A program made the position numbers and the translations under genes. From contig DUBV01000086.1 in the NCBI GenBank assembly GCA_012960105.1, positions 1-62,816 of the forward strand: a DNA stretch of 62,816 nucleotides, in the 5' to 3' direction. The notes beneath the pieces were generated by a model. The model was given only the letters and a program-made list of their open reading frames with translations. It was not told the DNA's origin and searched no databases. The stretch comes from Thiotrichaceae bacterium. GTDB lineage: Bacteria > Pseudomonadota > Gammaproteobacteria > Eutrophobiales > Eutrophobiaceae. Below, piece by piece: positions 1 to 8,838 of this stretch (its first letter is position 1; every line of letters begins with the position of its first letter).

Positions 1-50
1 CCGATAAAATCAACTACATTTTCATAAGGGTCAATTGTTTTTGTAATCAT
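1..50 (-). CDS. partial cassette-borne ORF (N-terminus only)
   Basis: The first 16 or so codons of a protein starting with ATG at 50 and running off the left edge; the visible residues are MITKTIDPYENVVDFI. It starts 8 nt after the end of the attC site at 58-186, in the same direction as the complete cassette to its right. This is the expected arrangement for the next gene cassette in an integron array. Too little is visible to assign a function. Confidence 0.5.
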   Translation of the reverse strand, partial: MITKTIDPYENVVDFI

Positions 51-57
51 TTATTAC

Positions 58-186
58 ACCTAACGCCTCAACTCAGGGGCTTGCGGATTGAGGGCAAAGC
101 CTCTGGGCTGAATTAATTGTTTTTAAAAACCACCCGTTTCGATTCAAAACCGCTAACAGCAAGTCCCTTGCAGTGCCTTGTTATAA
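58..186 (-). other. attC recombination site of an integron cassette
   Basis: Read on the minus strand, this stretch opens with TTATAAC (R'' box) right after the stop codon of the cassette gene and closes with GTTAGGT, which fits the R' consensus GTTRRRY. Between them lie imperfectly paired arms such as AAGGGACTTGC and GCAAGCCCCT that would fold the bottom strand into the usual attC hairpin. Length is 129 bp, close to the long VCR-type attC sites of chromosomal integrons. The site separates two cassettes and is aligned with the integrase gene at 1150. Confidence 0.8.
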
Positions 187-190
187 CCCT

Positions 191-853
191 TTATCTTCTA
201 TAAGTTTCTTTATATACATGATCACCTTTTTTTCCGAGCCAGGAAGTGAGACCTTCATGCTTAATTTCTTTAGCTGAAAAAACTTTATTAATAGGCTTTA
301 ATTTACACCAATTACCTAGAGTTCTTGCTCCTTGAGGTTCCAGTTGCCCGTCTACCTCAACACGATAAGATTTTCCATTTGGTCTAATGCTTACCGTCCC
401 AGTGGAAAGGTAACCTGCGCAAGCATTTCTTGGCCAAGCGGAACCTCCATGAGTGTATACGGCGATTACCTTTTCTGAATTTTCAAATTGAAATGTTTTG
501 TTTTGTTTTATTGAATTTGCGGACAACCATATAGTTAGTTTTTCAAAACCTTCGTCATCTATTGAGAGAAGACTACCGTTGCTATACCAACGGTAGCCCA
601 AAACCATTCCTGTCCCTTCCTTTAATCTATGGGCATAAACTGAAGGCTTTTCATACAGTATTTTTGAACTATCTCCCTTCTGTAGTTCTTTTTCCACATC
701 TACCAAGTATCTTGGATTATTGAATTGAGCGTTTTTGAGATAAAACGTGTCTGTCTTGTCTATTGCTGCATAGGCAATGAAACCACCAGCTACTAACAAA
801 ATGAAACCGAACAAGATGCCGATAATTTTGAGTATGATTTTAAATAGTTTCAT
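191..853 (-). CDS. hypothetical membrane-anchored protein, integron gene cassette 1
   Basis: A 220-residue protein that I do not recognise. It has a positively charged N-terminus (MKLFKIILK) and one hydrophobic segment at about residues 8-30, so it is probably anchored in the inner membrane with a soluble domain of about 185 residues outside. Cysteines in NACAGYL and NWCKL could form a disulfide. The gene fills a single cassette: its stop lies 5 nt from an attC site and its start 12 nt from the attI/cassette junction GTTATAAC. It reads away from intI and should be expressed from a promoter in the attI region. ATG start at 853. Confidence 0.75.
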   Translation of the reverse strand: MKLFKIILKIIGILFGFILLVAGGFIAYAAIDKTDTFYLKNAQFNNPRYLVDVEKELQKGDSSKILYEKPSVYAHRLKEGTGMVLGYRWYSNGSLLSIDDEGFEKLTIWLSANSIKQNKTFQFENSEKVIAVYTHGGSAWPRNACAGYLSTGTVSIRPNGKSYRVEVDGQLEPQGARTLGNWCKLKPINKVFSAKEIKHEGLTSWLGKKGDHVYKETYRR

Positions 854-865
854 TCAGTATTAAGG

Positions 866-1040
866 TTATAACTAGGGTTTAAGGGACACTTTGTCCGCTA
901 AGACGTTATATAATTTATTCGGTGACATAGTAAAAACCTTTCGTAGTTCAATAAGATATGAGAGATTTTGATTATAGTGGTTCTATACCCAAGGTGTCCA
1001 CTTTGCGAATTTTTTATCCAAGTGTGAAATGTCCGCTAAA
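866..1040 (-). other. attI region of the integron with cassette junction
   Basis: The span between the first cassette and the intI start. The palindrome GTTATAAC at 865-872 gives the GTTRRRY-like crossover point where the first cassette is joined. To its right, GTCCGCTAA occurs twice (893-901 and 1031-1039), and a related palindrome GGACACTTTGTCC lies at 884-896. These are candidates for the direct repeats to which an integrase binds in attI. The crossover point is well supported; the right limit and the repeat role are inference. Confidence 0.6.
907..934 (-). promoter_or_regulatory. candidate cassette promoter (Pc)
   Basis: On the minus strand TTTACT (929-934) is followed after 16 nt by TATATA (907-912), a plausible sigma70 promoter pointing into the cassette array from inside attI. 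It lies about 55 nt upstream of the first cassette gene. Match by eye only. Confidence 0.35.
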
Positions 1041-1149
1041 TATTAACTATCTTGAAAGTATGATTTATTAAAGAAATTTCAATAGCTTATAAAAACAGCT
1101 AATATTCATTTAGCGACATTTTAGGAACATAAACCCATGGAGGGGTGAT

Positions 1150-2121
1150 ATGGACGTGAAACAGCCACCAAAATTACTTGATCAAGTAAGACAAAGAATT
1201 CGATATCTTCATTATTCAATTAAAACAGAACAGTCTTATATCCAGTGGATTAGACGATATATTCTTTTTCATGGAAAACGTCACCCAAAAGAAATGGGTG
1301 GAGAGGAAGTTTCTAGTTTTTTAAACTTTCTAGTTAATAAAGAAAACGTTTCTGCCTCTACACAAAATCAAGCTTTAAGCGCAATAATATTTTTATATAA
1401 ACAAATTCTAAATATTGATGTTGGTGAGATACCTGAATTTCAATATGCGCGTAAACCTAAACGACTGCCGGTTGTTTTAACTCAAAGTGAAGTTAAACGT
1501 GTGTTCGAATATTTAAATGAGCCACATAAGACCATGGTCGGTTTGATGTACGGCGCAGGCTTAAGATTAAACGAATGTCTTGAGTTAAGAATGTTGGACG
1601 TCGATATTGAACGACGTGAAATTATTGTTAGGCGAGGCAAAGGAAATAAAGATAGACGAACCTTATTGCCTGAATTTGTTATCCTTGGTTTTAAACTCGC
1701 GATTGATAAAGCACAACAGTTTCATGACATTGATCAAGCAAATGGTATTATACATGTTCATCTACCAGATGCGTTGGTAAGAAAGTATCCTAACGCAGGT
1801 AAGCAACTTAAATGGCAATATGTTTTTTCTTCGCATAAAACATCCGTTGACCCCATAACAAAAAATATAGGTCGTCATCATATCCATACGAAGTCTGTAT
1901 CGCGAGCTATCAGTAATGCTGTTAGAAAAGCAAACATAATGAAGCATGTTACTGCACATGTGTTTCGCCATTCCTTTGCAACACATTTATTGGAGAATGG
2001 GTACGATATAAGAACAGTACAAGAGCTCATGGGACATAGTAATGTGAACACGACTATGATCTACACTCATGTTTTAAACAAAGGCGGGCATGGCGTTAAA
2101 AGCCCATTAGATAATTTTTGA
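1150..2121 (+). CDS. intI: integron integrase (site-specific tyrosine recombinase)
   Basis: A 323-residue tyrosine recombinase that inserts and excises gene cassettes at attI and attC sites. The N-terminal SAM-like domain covers about residues 8-90 and the catalytic domain about 105-320. Visible catalytic residues are R139 (GAGLRLNE), H270 and R273 ([11 protein letters not shown]), H296 (LMGHSNV) and Y305 (TMIYTHV). The insert at about 205-227, with RKYPNAG and WQYVFSS, is the extra patch that separates IntI from XerC/D, and the end [11 protein letters not shown] is also IntI-like. The ATG at 1150 has an excellent ribosome site (GGAGGGG). It is divergent from the cassettes, as usual in integrons. 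No clear LexA box was seen upstream. Confidence 0.95.
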   Translation: MDVKQPPKLLDQVRQRIRYLHYSIKTEQSYIQWIRRYILFHGKRHPKEMGGEEVSSFLNFLVNKENVSASTQNQALSAIIFLYKQILNIDVGEIPEFQYARKPKRLPVVLTQSEVKRVFEYLNEPHKTMVGLMYGAGLRLNECLELRMLDVDIERREIIVRRGKGNKDRRTLLPEFVILGFKLAIDKAQQFHDIDQANGIIHVHLPDALVRKYPNAGKQLKWQYVFSSHKTSVDPITKNIGRHHIHTKSVSRAISNAVRKANIMKHVTAHVFRHSFATHLLENGYDIRTVQELMGHSNVNTTMIYTHVLNKGGHGVKSPLDNF

Positions 2122-2239
2122 GTGTGTGCTTATAGGTATAAAAGTAGAAGTAAGCTAATAACATTACAGGCGATTTAATTTTTCATGTTTGCTCTGTTTT
2201 GATAGATAATATTCCTAACTATCAATTATTAAAAATAAA

Positions 2240-2962
2240 ATGAATACTAAACGCATACTTATTTTTCAACATCTCGCCATTGAGCACCCAGGGATCTTTC
2301 GTGAATTTTTTAAGGAAGATGGATTTGAATTAACGACGGTTGAACTCGACGAAGGTGATGCTATACCGGACTTAACGAACTTTGATGCCATGTGGGTGAT
2401 GGGTGGGCCGATGGATGTTTGGCAGGAAGAAAGACATCCGTGGTTGATTGAAGAAAAAGCCGCAATTAGAAAAGCAGTTAATGAATTAAAGATGCCCTAT
2501 GTCGGCATTTGTCTTGGTCATCAATTACTCGCGGCGGCTTTGGGCGGTGAAGTTGGTTTGGGTAATGAAACCGAAGTGGGCATTATGCAAATACATAAAA
2601 CTGATGTTGGTAAGCAAAGTCCATTTTTAAATAACATGCCGGATACGATGAATTGTTTGCAATGGCATGGTGCTGAAGTAAAGACAGAACCGGCGGGCAT
2701 GGAGGTTTTAGTGTCTTCAGACATTTGCGGCATACAATCATTGTCTTTGGGGACACAAGTGTTTACTACGCAGTATCATCAGGAAATTATTCCTTCGACT
2801 GTTTCTGATTGGAGCGATATTCCTGCTTATAAAAGAGCATTGGAAAAAGCGCTGGGCGATAATGCTGCAGAGAACTTAGAGAAAGAAGCGCTAGATAATA
2901 TGGATGAGTTTAATAAAGCTGCTAGACAACTTTATGAGAACTGGAAGTCTGTTGTGTTTTAA
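2240..2962 (+). CDS. class I glutamine amidotransferase
   Basis: A 240-residue cytoplasmic protein of the GATase1 family (GMP synthase-like amidotransferases). The nucleophile elbow is GICLGHQ with C91, and the His/Glu pair is H180 and E182 (TTQYHQEI). MGGPMDV near residue 55 is the oxyanion strand. Such stand-alone domains hydrolyse glutamine, or act as gamma-glutamyl hydrolases; the substrate is not evident here. The gene follows intI after a 118-bp gap and precedes a small DUF1289 gene in the same direction. Confidence 0.85.
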   Translation: MNTKRILIFQHLAIEHPGIFREFFKEDGFELTTVELDEGDAIPDLTNFDAMWVMGGPMDVWQEERHPWLIEEKAAIRKAVNELKMPYVGICLGHQLLAAALGGEVGLGNETEVGIMQIHKTDVGKQSPFLNNMPDTMNCLQWHGAEVKTEPAGMEVLVSSDICGIQSLSLGTQVFTTQYHQEIIPSTVSDWSDIPAYKRALEKALGDNAAENLEKEALDNMDEFNKAARQLYENWKSVVF

Positions 2963-3011
2963 TGTGTTCTAAACGATTAGTAAGCGTTAATAAGATCTAA
3001 AGAATACATAA

Positions 3012-3197
3012 ATGACTGACGAAGTAGAAAACATACAATCGCCTTGTGTAAGAAATTGTTGTCTGAATGAGGATGATATTTGTTTAGGCTGCCGTCGTAG
3101 TTTGTCGGAAATTATTGCCTGGGGGCCAGCTAGCAATGAAGAGCGAGAACTTATATTGTTACATGCTAAGAAAAGAGAAACGAGCAAGGGTAACTAA
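3012..3197 (+). CDS. DUF1289 family small cysteine-rich protein
   Basis: A 61-residue protein with the DUF1289 pattern: cysteines C12, C16, C24 and C27 in PCVRNC and ICLGCRRS, followed by a conserved IxxW segment (EIIAWG). The four cysteines suggest a small metal or Fe-S site. Function unknown. It sits 49 nt after the amidotransferase, possibly co-transcribed. Confidence 0.85.
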   Translation: MTDEVENIQSPCVRNCCLNEDDICLGCRRSLSEIIAWGPASNEERELILLHAKKRETSKGN

Positions 3198-3234
3198 CAA
3201 TAAACATAAACGTTTATAAATTATATTTATGAAA

Positions 3235-3753
3235 TTAAGTTAATCGTTTTTTTAATTCTTTATTTAAGGTCTTGTCTTTATTGCGTGATTCAACCGCAAG
3301 TTCTTTTTTATAATCAATCAACTTACTCATTATTTTTGCATCATTCGTTGCTAAAATTTCAACAGCTAACAATCCTGCATTTTTACCCGCGCCAATCGCA
3401 ACCGTTGCAACAGGAACACCGGCTGGCATTTGTACGATTGATAATAAAGAATCCATGCCGCTCAACGCATCTGATTTAACCGGAACACCAATAACAGGTA
3501 AAGGTGTTTGGCTGGCGACCATGCCGGGTAAGTGTGCTGCTCCACCGGCGGCGGCAATGATTACTTTTAGGCCTTTTTTAAAAGCATTCTTTGCATAACG
3601 TGCCATATCGTCAGGTGTGCGGTGTGCAGAAACAACATGTACTTCATAAGGTACATAAAAATCGCTACAGATATCTGCAGCAGCTTCTAATGTAGGCCAG
3701 TCTGAATCGCTGCCCATGATAATGCCGACTAAAGGTTTGTCTTTGGTTTTCAT
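3235..3753 (-). CDS. purE: N5-carboxyaminoimidazole ribonucleotide mutase PurE
   Basis: Class I PurE, which converts N5-CAIR to CAIR in de novo purine synthesis, working on the product of PurK. The glycine-rich [10 protein letters not shown] motif is near the N-terminus, SAHRTPD follows at about residue 45, and GGAAHLPG further on. I chose the ATG at 3753 rather than an upstream in-frame start at 3777, because it overlaps the purK stop in an ATGA arrangement, indicating translational coupling. The tail after AVEIL is somewhat longer and lysine-rich compared with typical PurE. Confidence 0.95.
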   Translation of the reverse strand: MKTKDKPLVGIIMGSDSDWPTLEAAADICSDFYVPYEVHVVSAHRTPDDMARYAKNAFKKGLKVIIAAAGGAAHLPGMVASQTPLPVIGVPVKSDALSGMDSLLSIVQMPAGVPVATVAIGAGKNAGLLAVEILATNDAKIMSKLIDYKKELAVESRNKDKTLNKELKKRLT

Positions 3754-4937
3754 TTTTCTGCTCCGAAGCGAATGCATTTAGCTGCGCGATGCGCAATTTC
3801 TTCTGCTTCTCCGATTGATTCACCCAATGCGGTGATGTGACCCATTTTACGTCCAATATTGGTTACTGCTTTTCCATAAACATGAATATGTGCGCCATCC
3901 ACTTTTAATGCCTCATCTATCCCAACAGGATATCCCGTGCCCTGCTCTTCACCGAGCATGTTTATCATAACGGCTGCAGGAGCAATCATTTTCGTAGAAC
4001 CTAAAGGCAATCCAAGAACTGCTCTTACATGATTTTCAAATTGTGAACATTCGCAGGCTTCAATAGTGTAGTGGCCAGAGTTATGTACTCTCGGTGCCAT
4101 TTCATTGAGGATAATCTGTTTGTCCTCAGTGATAAACATTTCTACACCTATTGAGCCGACGCCATCAATTGTTGTTACGGCTTTACGTGCTAGTGTTACG
4201 GCCTTTTCAGCTAGTTCATCATCAATACGCGCTGGAGCTCGTACAATATGGCAAATGTGATCTTTTTGTACAGAATCAACAACGGGATAGTTGACGATGT
4301 CGCCATCTGAACCGCGCGTTACCATGACGGCTATCTCACCGGTAAAATTACAAAAACCTTCGACGTATAATTCGTGATTATCACCGTCCAACTTTGCCCA
4401 GGCAGCATCGATATCATTGGCACCATTAAGTGTGGCATTACCTTTGCCATCATAACCATTACGTCTGGCTTTCAAGACCAGTGGCCAACCTAATTGCTCT
4501 GCTTGGTGTTTTATTTCTGCTGTTGAACTTACTGCTGCGAAAGGCGTTACTGCAATACCTACATCACTTAATGCTTGTTTTTGAATTAGTTTGTCCTGAA
4601 CCATGCCTATCGTTGCCGAACTTGGATACAGTAGGTGTCCAGCATCTTCGAGTGCTTTTAAAGCGTTGGCATCGACAAATTCGTTTTCTAGAGAAACGAC
4701 ATCAACTTTATCTGCAAGACTTAACAAATTAGCCGGATCATCCCAATCGCCATAAAGTATGTCTGCGGCCAGACAAGCGGCAGGTGTATTCGCGCTTTTT
4801 TCGAGAATAATAATTTCACAACCAAGTTCCATTGCTGGCAGCGCTGTCATTTTTGCGAGCTGACCACCACCGACGATACCGATACGGTGTCCACTAGGAA
4901 TGTGCTTGTTTGCGGCTTTGTTTTGATTATTTGCCAT
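3750..4937 (-). CDS. purK: 5-(carboxyamino)imidazole ribonucleotide synthase PurK
   Basis: An ATP-grasp enzyme of 395 residues making N5-CAIR from AIR, bicarbonate and ATP. The N-terminal Rossmann-like part has [12 protein letters not shown], the ATP-grasp core contains [12 protein letters not shown] and [15 protein letters not shown] with the metal-binding residues. It is translationally coupled to purE by a 4-nt overlap. ATG start at 4937, 69 nt after an uncharged N-terminal region ([11 protein letters not shown]). Normal family length. Confidence 0.95.
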   Translation of the reverse strand: MANNQNKAANKHIPSGHRIGIVGGGQLAKMTALPAMELGCEIIILEKSANTPAACLAADILYGDWDDPANLLSLADKVDVVSLENEFVDANALKALEDAGHLLYPSSATIGMVQDKLIQKQALSDVGIAVTPFAAVSSTAEIKHQAEQLGWPLVLKARRNGYDGKGNATLNGANDIDAAWAKLDGDNHELYVEGFCNFTGEIAVMVTRGSDGDIVNYPVVDSVQKDHICHIVRAPARIDDELAEKAVTLARKAVTTIDGVGSIGVEMFITEDKQIILNEMAPRVHNSGHYTIEACECSQFENHVRAVLGLPLGSTKMIAPAAVMINMLGEEQGTGYPVGIDEALKVDGAHIHVYGKAVTNIGRKMGHITALGESIGEAEEIAHRAAKCIRFGAEK

Positions 4938-5107
4938 GCGTGATTATATAAGCATTTGTAAAAAAGCCGGCGAATTTAGCATAAAAGACAGCGTAAATCT
5001 GTAATTTCTGCTAATTAGTTGTATAGAAATGCGATTGAAATTTGGTCTATTGATAGCTAATTAGGTATTTGGTTCATGGTTACAATCTGGTTGCAAGAGA
5101 CCATTTT

Positions 5108-5127
5108 ATTGGTTATTTGTAACCAAT
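5108..5127. promoter_or_regulatory. perfect inverted repeat, possible activator site upstream of pqqA
   Basis: ATTGGTTA and TAACCAAT pair perfectly around a TTTG spacer, about 120 nt upstream of the predicted pqqA transcription start. Related half-sites (GGTTACAA, GGTTGCAA) lie just to the left at 5079-5096. The distance fits an enhancer site for a sigma54 activator protein, but the binding protein is unknown. Confidence 0.4.
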
Positions 5128-5212
5128 AAACCAATTATTTTGAACAACCATATTTCAGGAAAATTAATGTAACCATATGAATATATTGAATAAATAAGGT
5201 TGTTTTTGAGGG

Positions 5213-5229
5213 TGGCACATGACCTGCAT
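5213..5229 (+). promoter_or_regulatory. sigma54-type promoter for pqqA
   Basis: TGGCAC, 5 nt, then CTGCAT. This matches the -24/-12 consensus TGGCAC-N5-TTGCW with one substitution and keeps the GG and GC at the correct spacing. The start of transcription would be near 5239, leaving a leader of about 50 nt before pqqA. Confidence 0.6.
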
Positions 5230-5289
5230 TATTAGTGATAACAAAAAGATATACACTAAGTTTTTAAACACAATATGAGGAATACGACG

Positions 5290-5364
5290 ATGAAATGGGA
5301 AACTCCTGAATATAACGACATCCGTTTTGGTTTTGAAGTCACAATGTACATCAACAACAAATAA
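5290..5364 (+). CDS. pqqA: PQQ precursor peptide PqqA
   Basis: A 24-residue peptide, the ribosomal precursor of pyrroloquinoline quinone. The C-terminal core FEVTMY carries the glutamate (E16) and tyrosine (Y20) that PqqE cross-links and that become the PQQ skeleton. Spacing and numbering match PqqA of other gammaproteobacteria, and the leader residues (W3, P6, Y8, R12) are typical. A ribosome site GAGGA lies 8-9 nt before the ATG. No pqqB, C, D or E is nearby: it is a single-gene unit with its own sigma54-like promoter and terminator, lying between purK and a diguanylate cyclase gene. Confidence 0.93.
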   Translation: MKWETPEYNDIRFGFEVTMYINNK

Positions 5365-5384
5365 GACTTCCTTCTCGAAGATTA

Positions 5385-5412
5385 AAAAGGGACCAGTAGG
5401 TCCTTTTTTTTT
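5385..5412 (+). terminator. rho-independent terminator of pqqA
   Basis: A hairpin GGGACC-AGTA-GGTCCT preceded by AAAA and followed by a run of eight T, 20 nt after the pqqA stop codon. Confidence 0.85.
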
Positions 5413-5440
5413 GCCTGTAATTTGCCCGTATCTAAGTTGC

Positions 5441-5594
5441 TTCCAAAAATAGGATTATTTTTGTGAGAGTAAGAAAGCACCGCGAGCAGAACCGCAGTGT
5501 ATGATTAATACATGAGGAAAGCTGGCCCCAGCGCAGCTGCTTTGGGTCTTCGAGCACGGAGCTGACGCAGCTCTCGCGGAAATAAGACATTTTA
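5441..5594 (+). repeat. palindromic mobile repeat, family 1, copy A (partial)
   Basis: Related to the elements at 35953-36088 and 59891-60030. Shared features are a left end like AAAAATAG-GATTATTTTTGTGAG, then AAGCACCGCG, a small central palindrome GTGTAT-NNN-TAATACATGA, and TTCGAGCACGGAGCTGACG. The right terminal repeat is eroded. No credible gene lies inside; it fills the space between the pqqA terminator and the 3' end of the diguanylate cyclase gene. Confidence 0.6.
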
Positions 5595-5654
5595 TGTACA
5601 GGAAGTACTGTATGTCGCGAGCGCATGGACGCGCAAGAGCGACAATATAATTAC

Positions 5655-7406
5655 TCACATAAGATGCAATTGGTCTTCGCTTATACAACGATTCCTTCCT
5701 GTCTCTTTCGCTTTATACAATGCTTTATCTGCTCTTTGAAATACCTTGTCGAGCGTATCCTTACCTTTTACTTCAGCTAGACCGCAGGAAACAGTGACGC
5801 TTACATCTTTGTCGCCATATTGGAAACTACAGCGTTCGATGCTTTCTCTTATTGTTTCCGCAACAGTAATAGCGGCAGACAAATCTGTTTCCGGTAGGAT
5901 TAACGCAAACTCTTCGCCGCCATAGCGACAAAAGAAATCGCTCTTGCGTACTTTAGATGCACATTTCTCAGCGATAGTTTTAAGTACGATATCCCCGGCT
6001 TTATGGCCATAGGTATCGTTTACGCCTTTGAACTTATCAATATCAACTAGGCAAAGGGTAAGTTTACTGTTGTATCGTTGCCAGCGTTGAAATTCATGGG
6101 TGATACGTTCATCAAATGCCATACGATTTGGGATGCCTGTAAGAGCATCGTTATAAGCTTTGTTTCTTTCAATTACTATAGTCTCTCTAAGTTTCTCTGT
6201 TTCTTCTTCCATGCTACTGATGCGCTCAACGAGAGCTTGATGGTAACCTTCAGATGTTTTCTTGCGGCTTTGTTCAACGTTTATGAATTGATCCATATTG
6301 CTTTGCAATACTTCCATACGAGTGTTGATTGTTTTTTTAATATCTTCAATCGTTTCCGCTTCATCAACACCGGTTTGTATTAACTCGATTTGTTTTTCCA
6401 TTTCGGAATTTAAAGTAACCGAACTCGAAAATGACTCATTCTCTAATGTTTCTATATCTGCTACTTGTAAGGTTATTTCATTTAATTGGTTGGTTACCTT
6501 TTTCAAAAAACCTTCGGTCTCTTTTAATTCAGACTGGATTTCCATATAGGCATTACTGATTGTTAGCGCGATGCGCCGTAATAGTTTGCCGGTGTCTGCG
6601 CCATCTTCGCGTTGTGCGAGTTGTTGTTTCAGTGTGTCGAGCTTAGCCTGTGATTTTCCCGGGATGGTTATCCAGTCAAGTAAGCTAAGCAAATTTTCAA
6701 TACTGGATTCGGTATTTTGATTGTCAGTACCTGGCCTAGCTTGTATGTTGTCTGTGCTATCGGTCTGGCCGTTTATTTTGTCAATACATGAACTAATAGC
6801 TTTTAATTTATCTTGCTCGTTGTGGAGTGAGATCGATTTCTTACATAGAGCAGCAAGTGATGGTTCTGTATTTTGGTTGTCGGATAGCTTTTTAAGAAAG
6901 ACTTTGAAGGCGTCTGGCTTTTGTTTATCTTTAGCTGAAGATTTATTTATATTTGTGACAATCTCGTTGATAGGTTTTAATTGGGTGGCTGGGTTAGCCG
7001 AGTTATTTTTAAGGTCATTATCGATTTCGCGAACCTTGTCTGAATACCGATCAAATTGATCGTTGCTGGATAAAAGTTGTACGACATTCTTAATGAGTAA
7101 ATTGGTTCTTGATGAGTCGTTATCTTTCTCTTTTTTATGTTTCAGTATAGCCTGAACCAGCTCGTCAATTTCATTTTGCGGTATGTTATTGCTGGACTGT
7201 TTTAATGCTGCTTTAAGATCGAGTAGCTTTTTGTCGAGAATGTCATTTGAGCCTTGAAATGCGAAGGTGAATCTTAAAACGGTTTTTAATATATTTTGTT
7301 GCTGCTGATTCCATTCCCTTTCTTTTATATCCAGCTCTTTTAAGGTTTGAGAATATTGTTTTTTCCAGTCAGCCTCTGAATCCGTTGTCTTTTCTTGAGA
7401 TAGCAT
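5655..7406 (-). CDS. diguanylate cyclase with long coiled-coil N-terminus
   Basis: Makes cyclic di-GMP. The C-terminal GGDEF domain starts near residue 425 of the longest reading frame; the active site GGEEF is at 499-503, and RKSD at 490-493 is an intact inhibitory I-site. The first 400 or so residues are hydrophilic, rich in K, E, Q and N, and largely helical, with a coiled-coil region just before the domain (about 290-420). There is no signal peptide or membrane segment, so it is cytoplasmic. The reading frame can be extended to a GTG at 7415; I prefer the ATG at 7406. Family length (about 585 residues) is long. Confidence 0.9.
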   Translation of the reverse strand: MLSQEKTTDSEADWKKQYSQTLKELDIKEREWNQQQQNILKTVLRFTFAFQGSNDILDKKLLDLKAALKQSSNNIPQNEIDELVQAILKHKKEKDNDSSRTNLLIKNVVQLLSSNDQFDRYSDKVREIDNDLKNNSANPATQLKPINEIVTNINKSSAKDKQKPDAFKVFLKKLSDNQNTEPSLAALCKKSISLHNEQDKLKAISSCIDKINGQTDSTDNIQARPGTDNQNTESSIENLLSLLDWITIPGKSQAKLDTLKQQLAQREDGADTGKLLRRIALTISNAYMEIQSELKETEGFLKKVTNQLNEITLQVADIETLENESFSSSVTLNSEMEKQIELIQTGVDEAETIEDIKKTINTRMEVLQSNMDQFINVEQSRKKTSEGYHQALVERISSMEEETEKLRETIVIERNKAYNDALTGIPNRMAFDERITHEFQRWQRYNSKLTLCLVDIDKFKGVNDTYGHKAGDIVLKTIAEKCASKVRKSDFFCRYGGEEFALILPETDLSAAITVAETIRESIERCSFQYGDKDVSVTVSCGLAEVKGKDTLDKVFQRADKALYKAKETGRNRCISEDQLHLM

Positions 7407-7512
7407 CGCATACACCCGGTTATTAAATTCATGGTGCAGACACTACGATTGAGGTGTTATTCCTGCCAGTTTCCTGGCAGGAATAATTACTTAATAATGT
7501 TTAAGAGTCGTC

Positions 7513-8136
7513 TTATTCGCTTGCAGTGCTTGCCCTTTCTTTATCGACCAGAGAGTCGACGACCTTTAGCACATTTTCGAAACTGCCAGCAGTAGAACCA
7601 CTGACCATATACTTGCCGTTTACTATGACAGCCGGAACGCCAGTGACCTTATAGCGAGAGCCCATGACGTAGGCTTGTTTAGCTTTAGTATCTATTTCAT
7701 CGGATTCGTAAATCTTTGTGAACTCGGCTTTATCTACGCCTTGTTTAAGGAAGAATTTTTTGATTGATTTATCATCGAAAAGCTTCTTCTTGTCTCTATG
7801 GATAGCATGGAATAGAGGTGTGTGTATTTTATCGAGGATGCCCATTTTTTCAGCGGTATAAAATGCTTTGGCATGCGGTATCCAGCTCTTACGGAAAATA
7901 CCCGGCATACGTCTGAATGTGACATCTTCCGGTACGTTTTCCAGCCATTCATTGACGTAAGGCTCGAAATCATAGCAATGAGGGCAGGCATACCAGAATA
8001 TTTCCAGTACTTCGATCTTGTCACCGGTTTGTGTGGGTTGTGCAGGGCTGATGACATTGTAACCATCCTCTGCATACGCCTGACCACCAAGCATCAATAA
8101 TAAAGAAAGCGAGATATAACGGATTATTTTTTTCAT
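7513..8136 (-). CDS. dsbA: periplasmic thiol:disulfide oxidoreductase DsbA
   Basis: Introduces disulfide bonds into exported proteins. A signal peptide covers about residues 1-22 (cleavage near QAYA-ED), and the thioredoxin fold carries the CPHC active site (C51 and C54, in FWYACPHCYDFEP). The cis-proline loop is TGVPAVIVNG. Length 207 is normal. It lies downstream of the cytochrome c4 gene in the same direction; the engB/c4/dsbA neighbourhood is also found in Pseudomonas. Confidence 0.95.
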   Translation of the reverse strand: MKKIIRYISLSLLLMLGGQAYAEDGYNVISPAQPTQTGDKIEVLEIFWYACPHCYDFEPYVNEWLENVPEDVTFRRMPGIFRKSWIPHAKAFYTAEKMGILDKIHTPLFHAIHRDKKKLFDDKSIKKFFLKQGVDKAEFTKIYESDEIDTKAKQAYVMGSRYKVTGVPAVIVNGKYMVSGSTAGSFENVLKVVDSLVDKERASTASE

Positions 8137-8235
8137 GTTAGTCCTTGTTTTTATAAGTCATTCAAATATTTCGGGGTCACCCTTACAGGGTTAGACAGCC
8201 AAATTCGCATTTTACGTCAAATTAAAGAAATATTT

Positions 8236-8838
8236 TTAGTGTAAACCCTGAATATATTCAGAAACGGCTTCTATTTGGGCATTGGTCATCGAAGCTGAGA
8301 TTGTACGCATGACCTTATTTGCATCATTACTTCGTTCTTCGGATTTGAATGCTTTTAACTGGGTTGCTGTATATGCGGCATGTTGTCCTGCAATTGCGGG
8401 GTATAATGCGGCAGGGTTTCCTGCTCCTGCAGGTCCGTGACAAGCCATACAAGCAGGAATACCGGCCTGCGTGTCGCCAGCTCGATAGAGTTTTTGCCCT
8501 GCTTCAATTAACTCGGGTTTTGCGCTCCCATGTTTGATTTTCTGGCTGGAAAAATAAGCGGATAAATCAGCGATGTCCTGTTCGCTTAAGGAGGCGACCA
8601 TGGGGGCCATTTGAGCGTTAACACGTTTGCCATCTTTGAAATCTTGTATTTGTTTGACTAAATATTGAGTATGTTGGCCTGCTAATTTTGGCCAAATAGG
8701 ATTAATACTATTACCATCAACACTATGACAAGCAGCACAGGTTTGTGAGAGCGTTTTGCCTTTCGCTGGGTCGCCTGCATAGCTATAGTTGGAAACGAGC
8801 ATAAGTAGGCAGATGACAGTTATATAATATATTTTCAT
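8236..8838 (-). CDS. cytochrome c4 (dihaem c-type cytochrome)
   Basis: A periplasmic electron carrier with two c-type haem domains. A signal peptide ends near residue 21 (SYAGDPAKG), and the haem motifs are CAACH (C34, C37, H38) and CMACH (C130, C133, H134). The expected axial methionines are present (QMAPM, MRTIS region). Length 200 fits cytochrome c4, which carries electrons to cytochrome cbb3 oxidases. Divergent from engB. Confidence 0.93.
   Translation of the reverse strand: MKIYYITVICLLMLVSNYSYAGDPAKGKTLSQTCAACHSVDGNSINPIWPKLAGQHTQYLVKQIQDFKDGKRVNAQMAPMVASLSEQDIADLSAYFSSQKIKHGSAKPELIEAGQKLYRAGDTQAGIPACMACHGPAGAGNPAALYPAIAGQHAAYTATQLKAFKSEERSNDANKVMRTISASMTNAQIEAVSEYIQGLH

Noticed and set aside
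1762-1986. 74-codon frame on the minus strand inside intI
   Set aside because: Antisense shadow of a strongly conserved recombinase; no ribosome site or family.
5432-5688. Two minus-strand frames of 64 and 77 codons
   Set aside because: They run through the palindromic repeat copy A, are rich in C and R, and lack a ribosome site.
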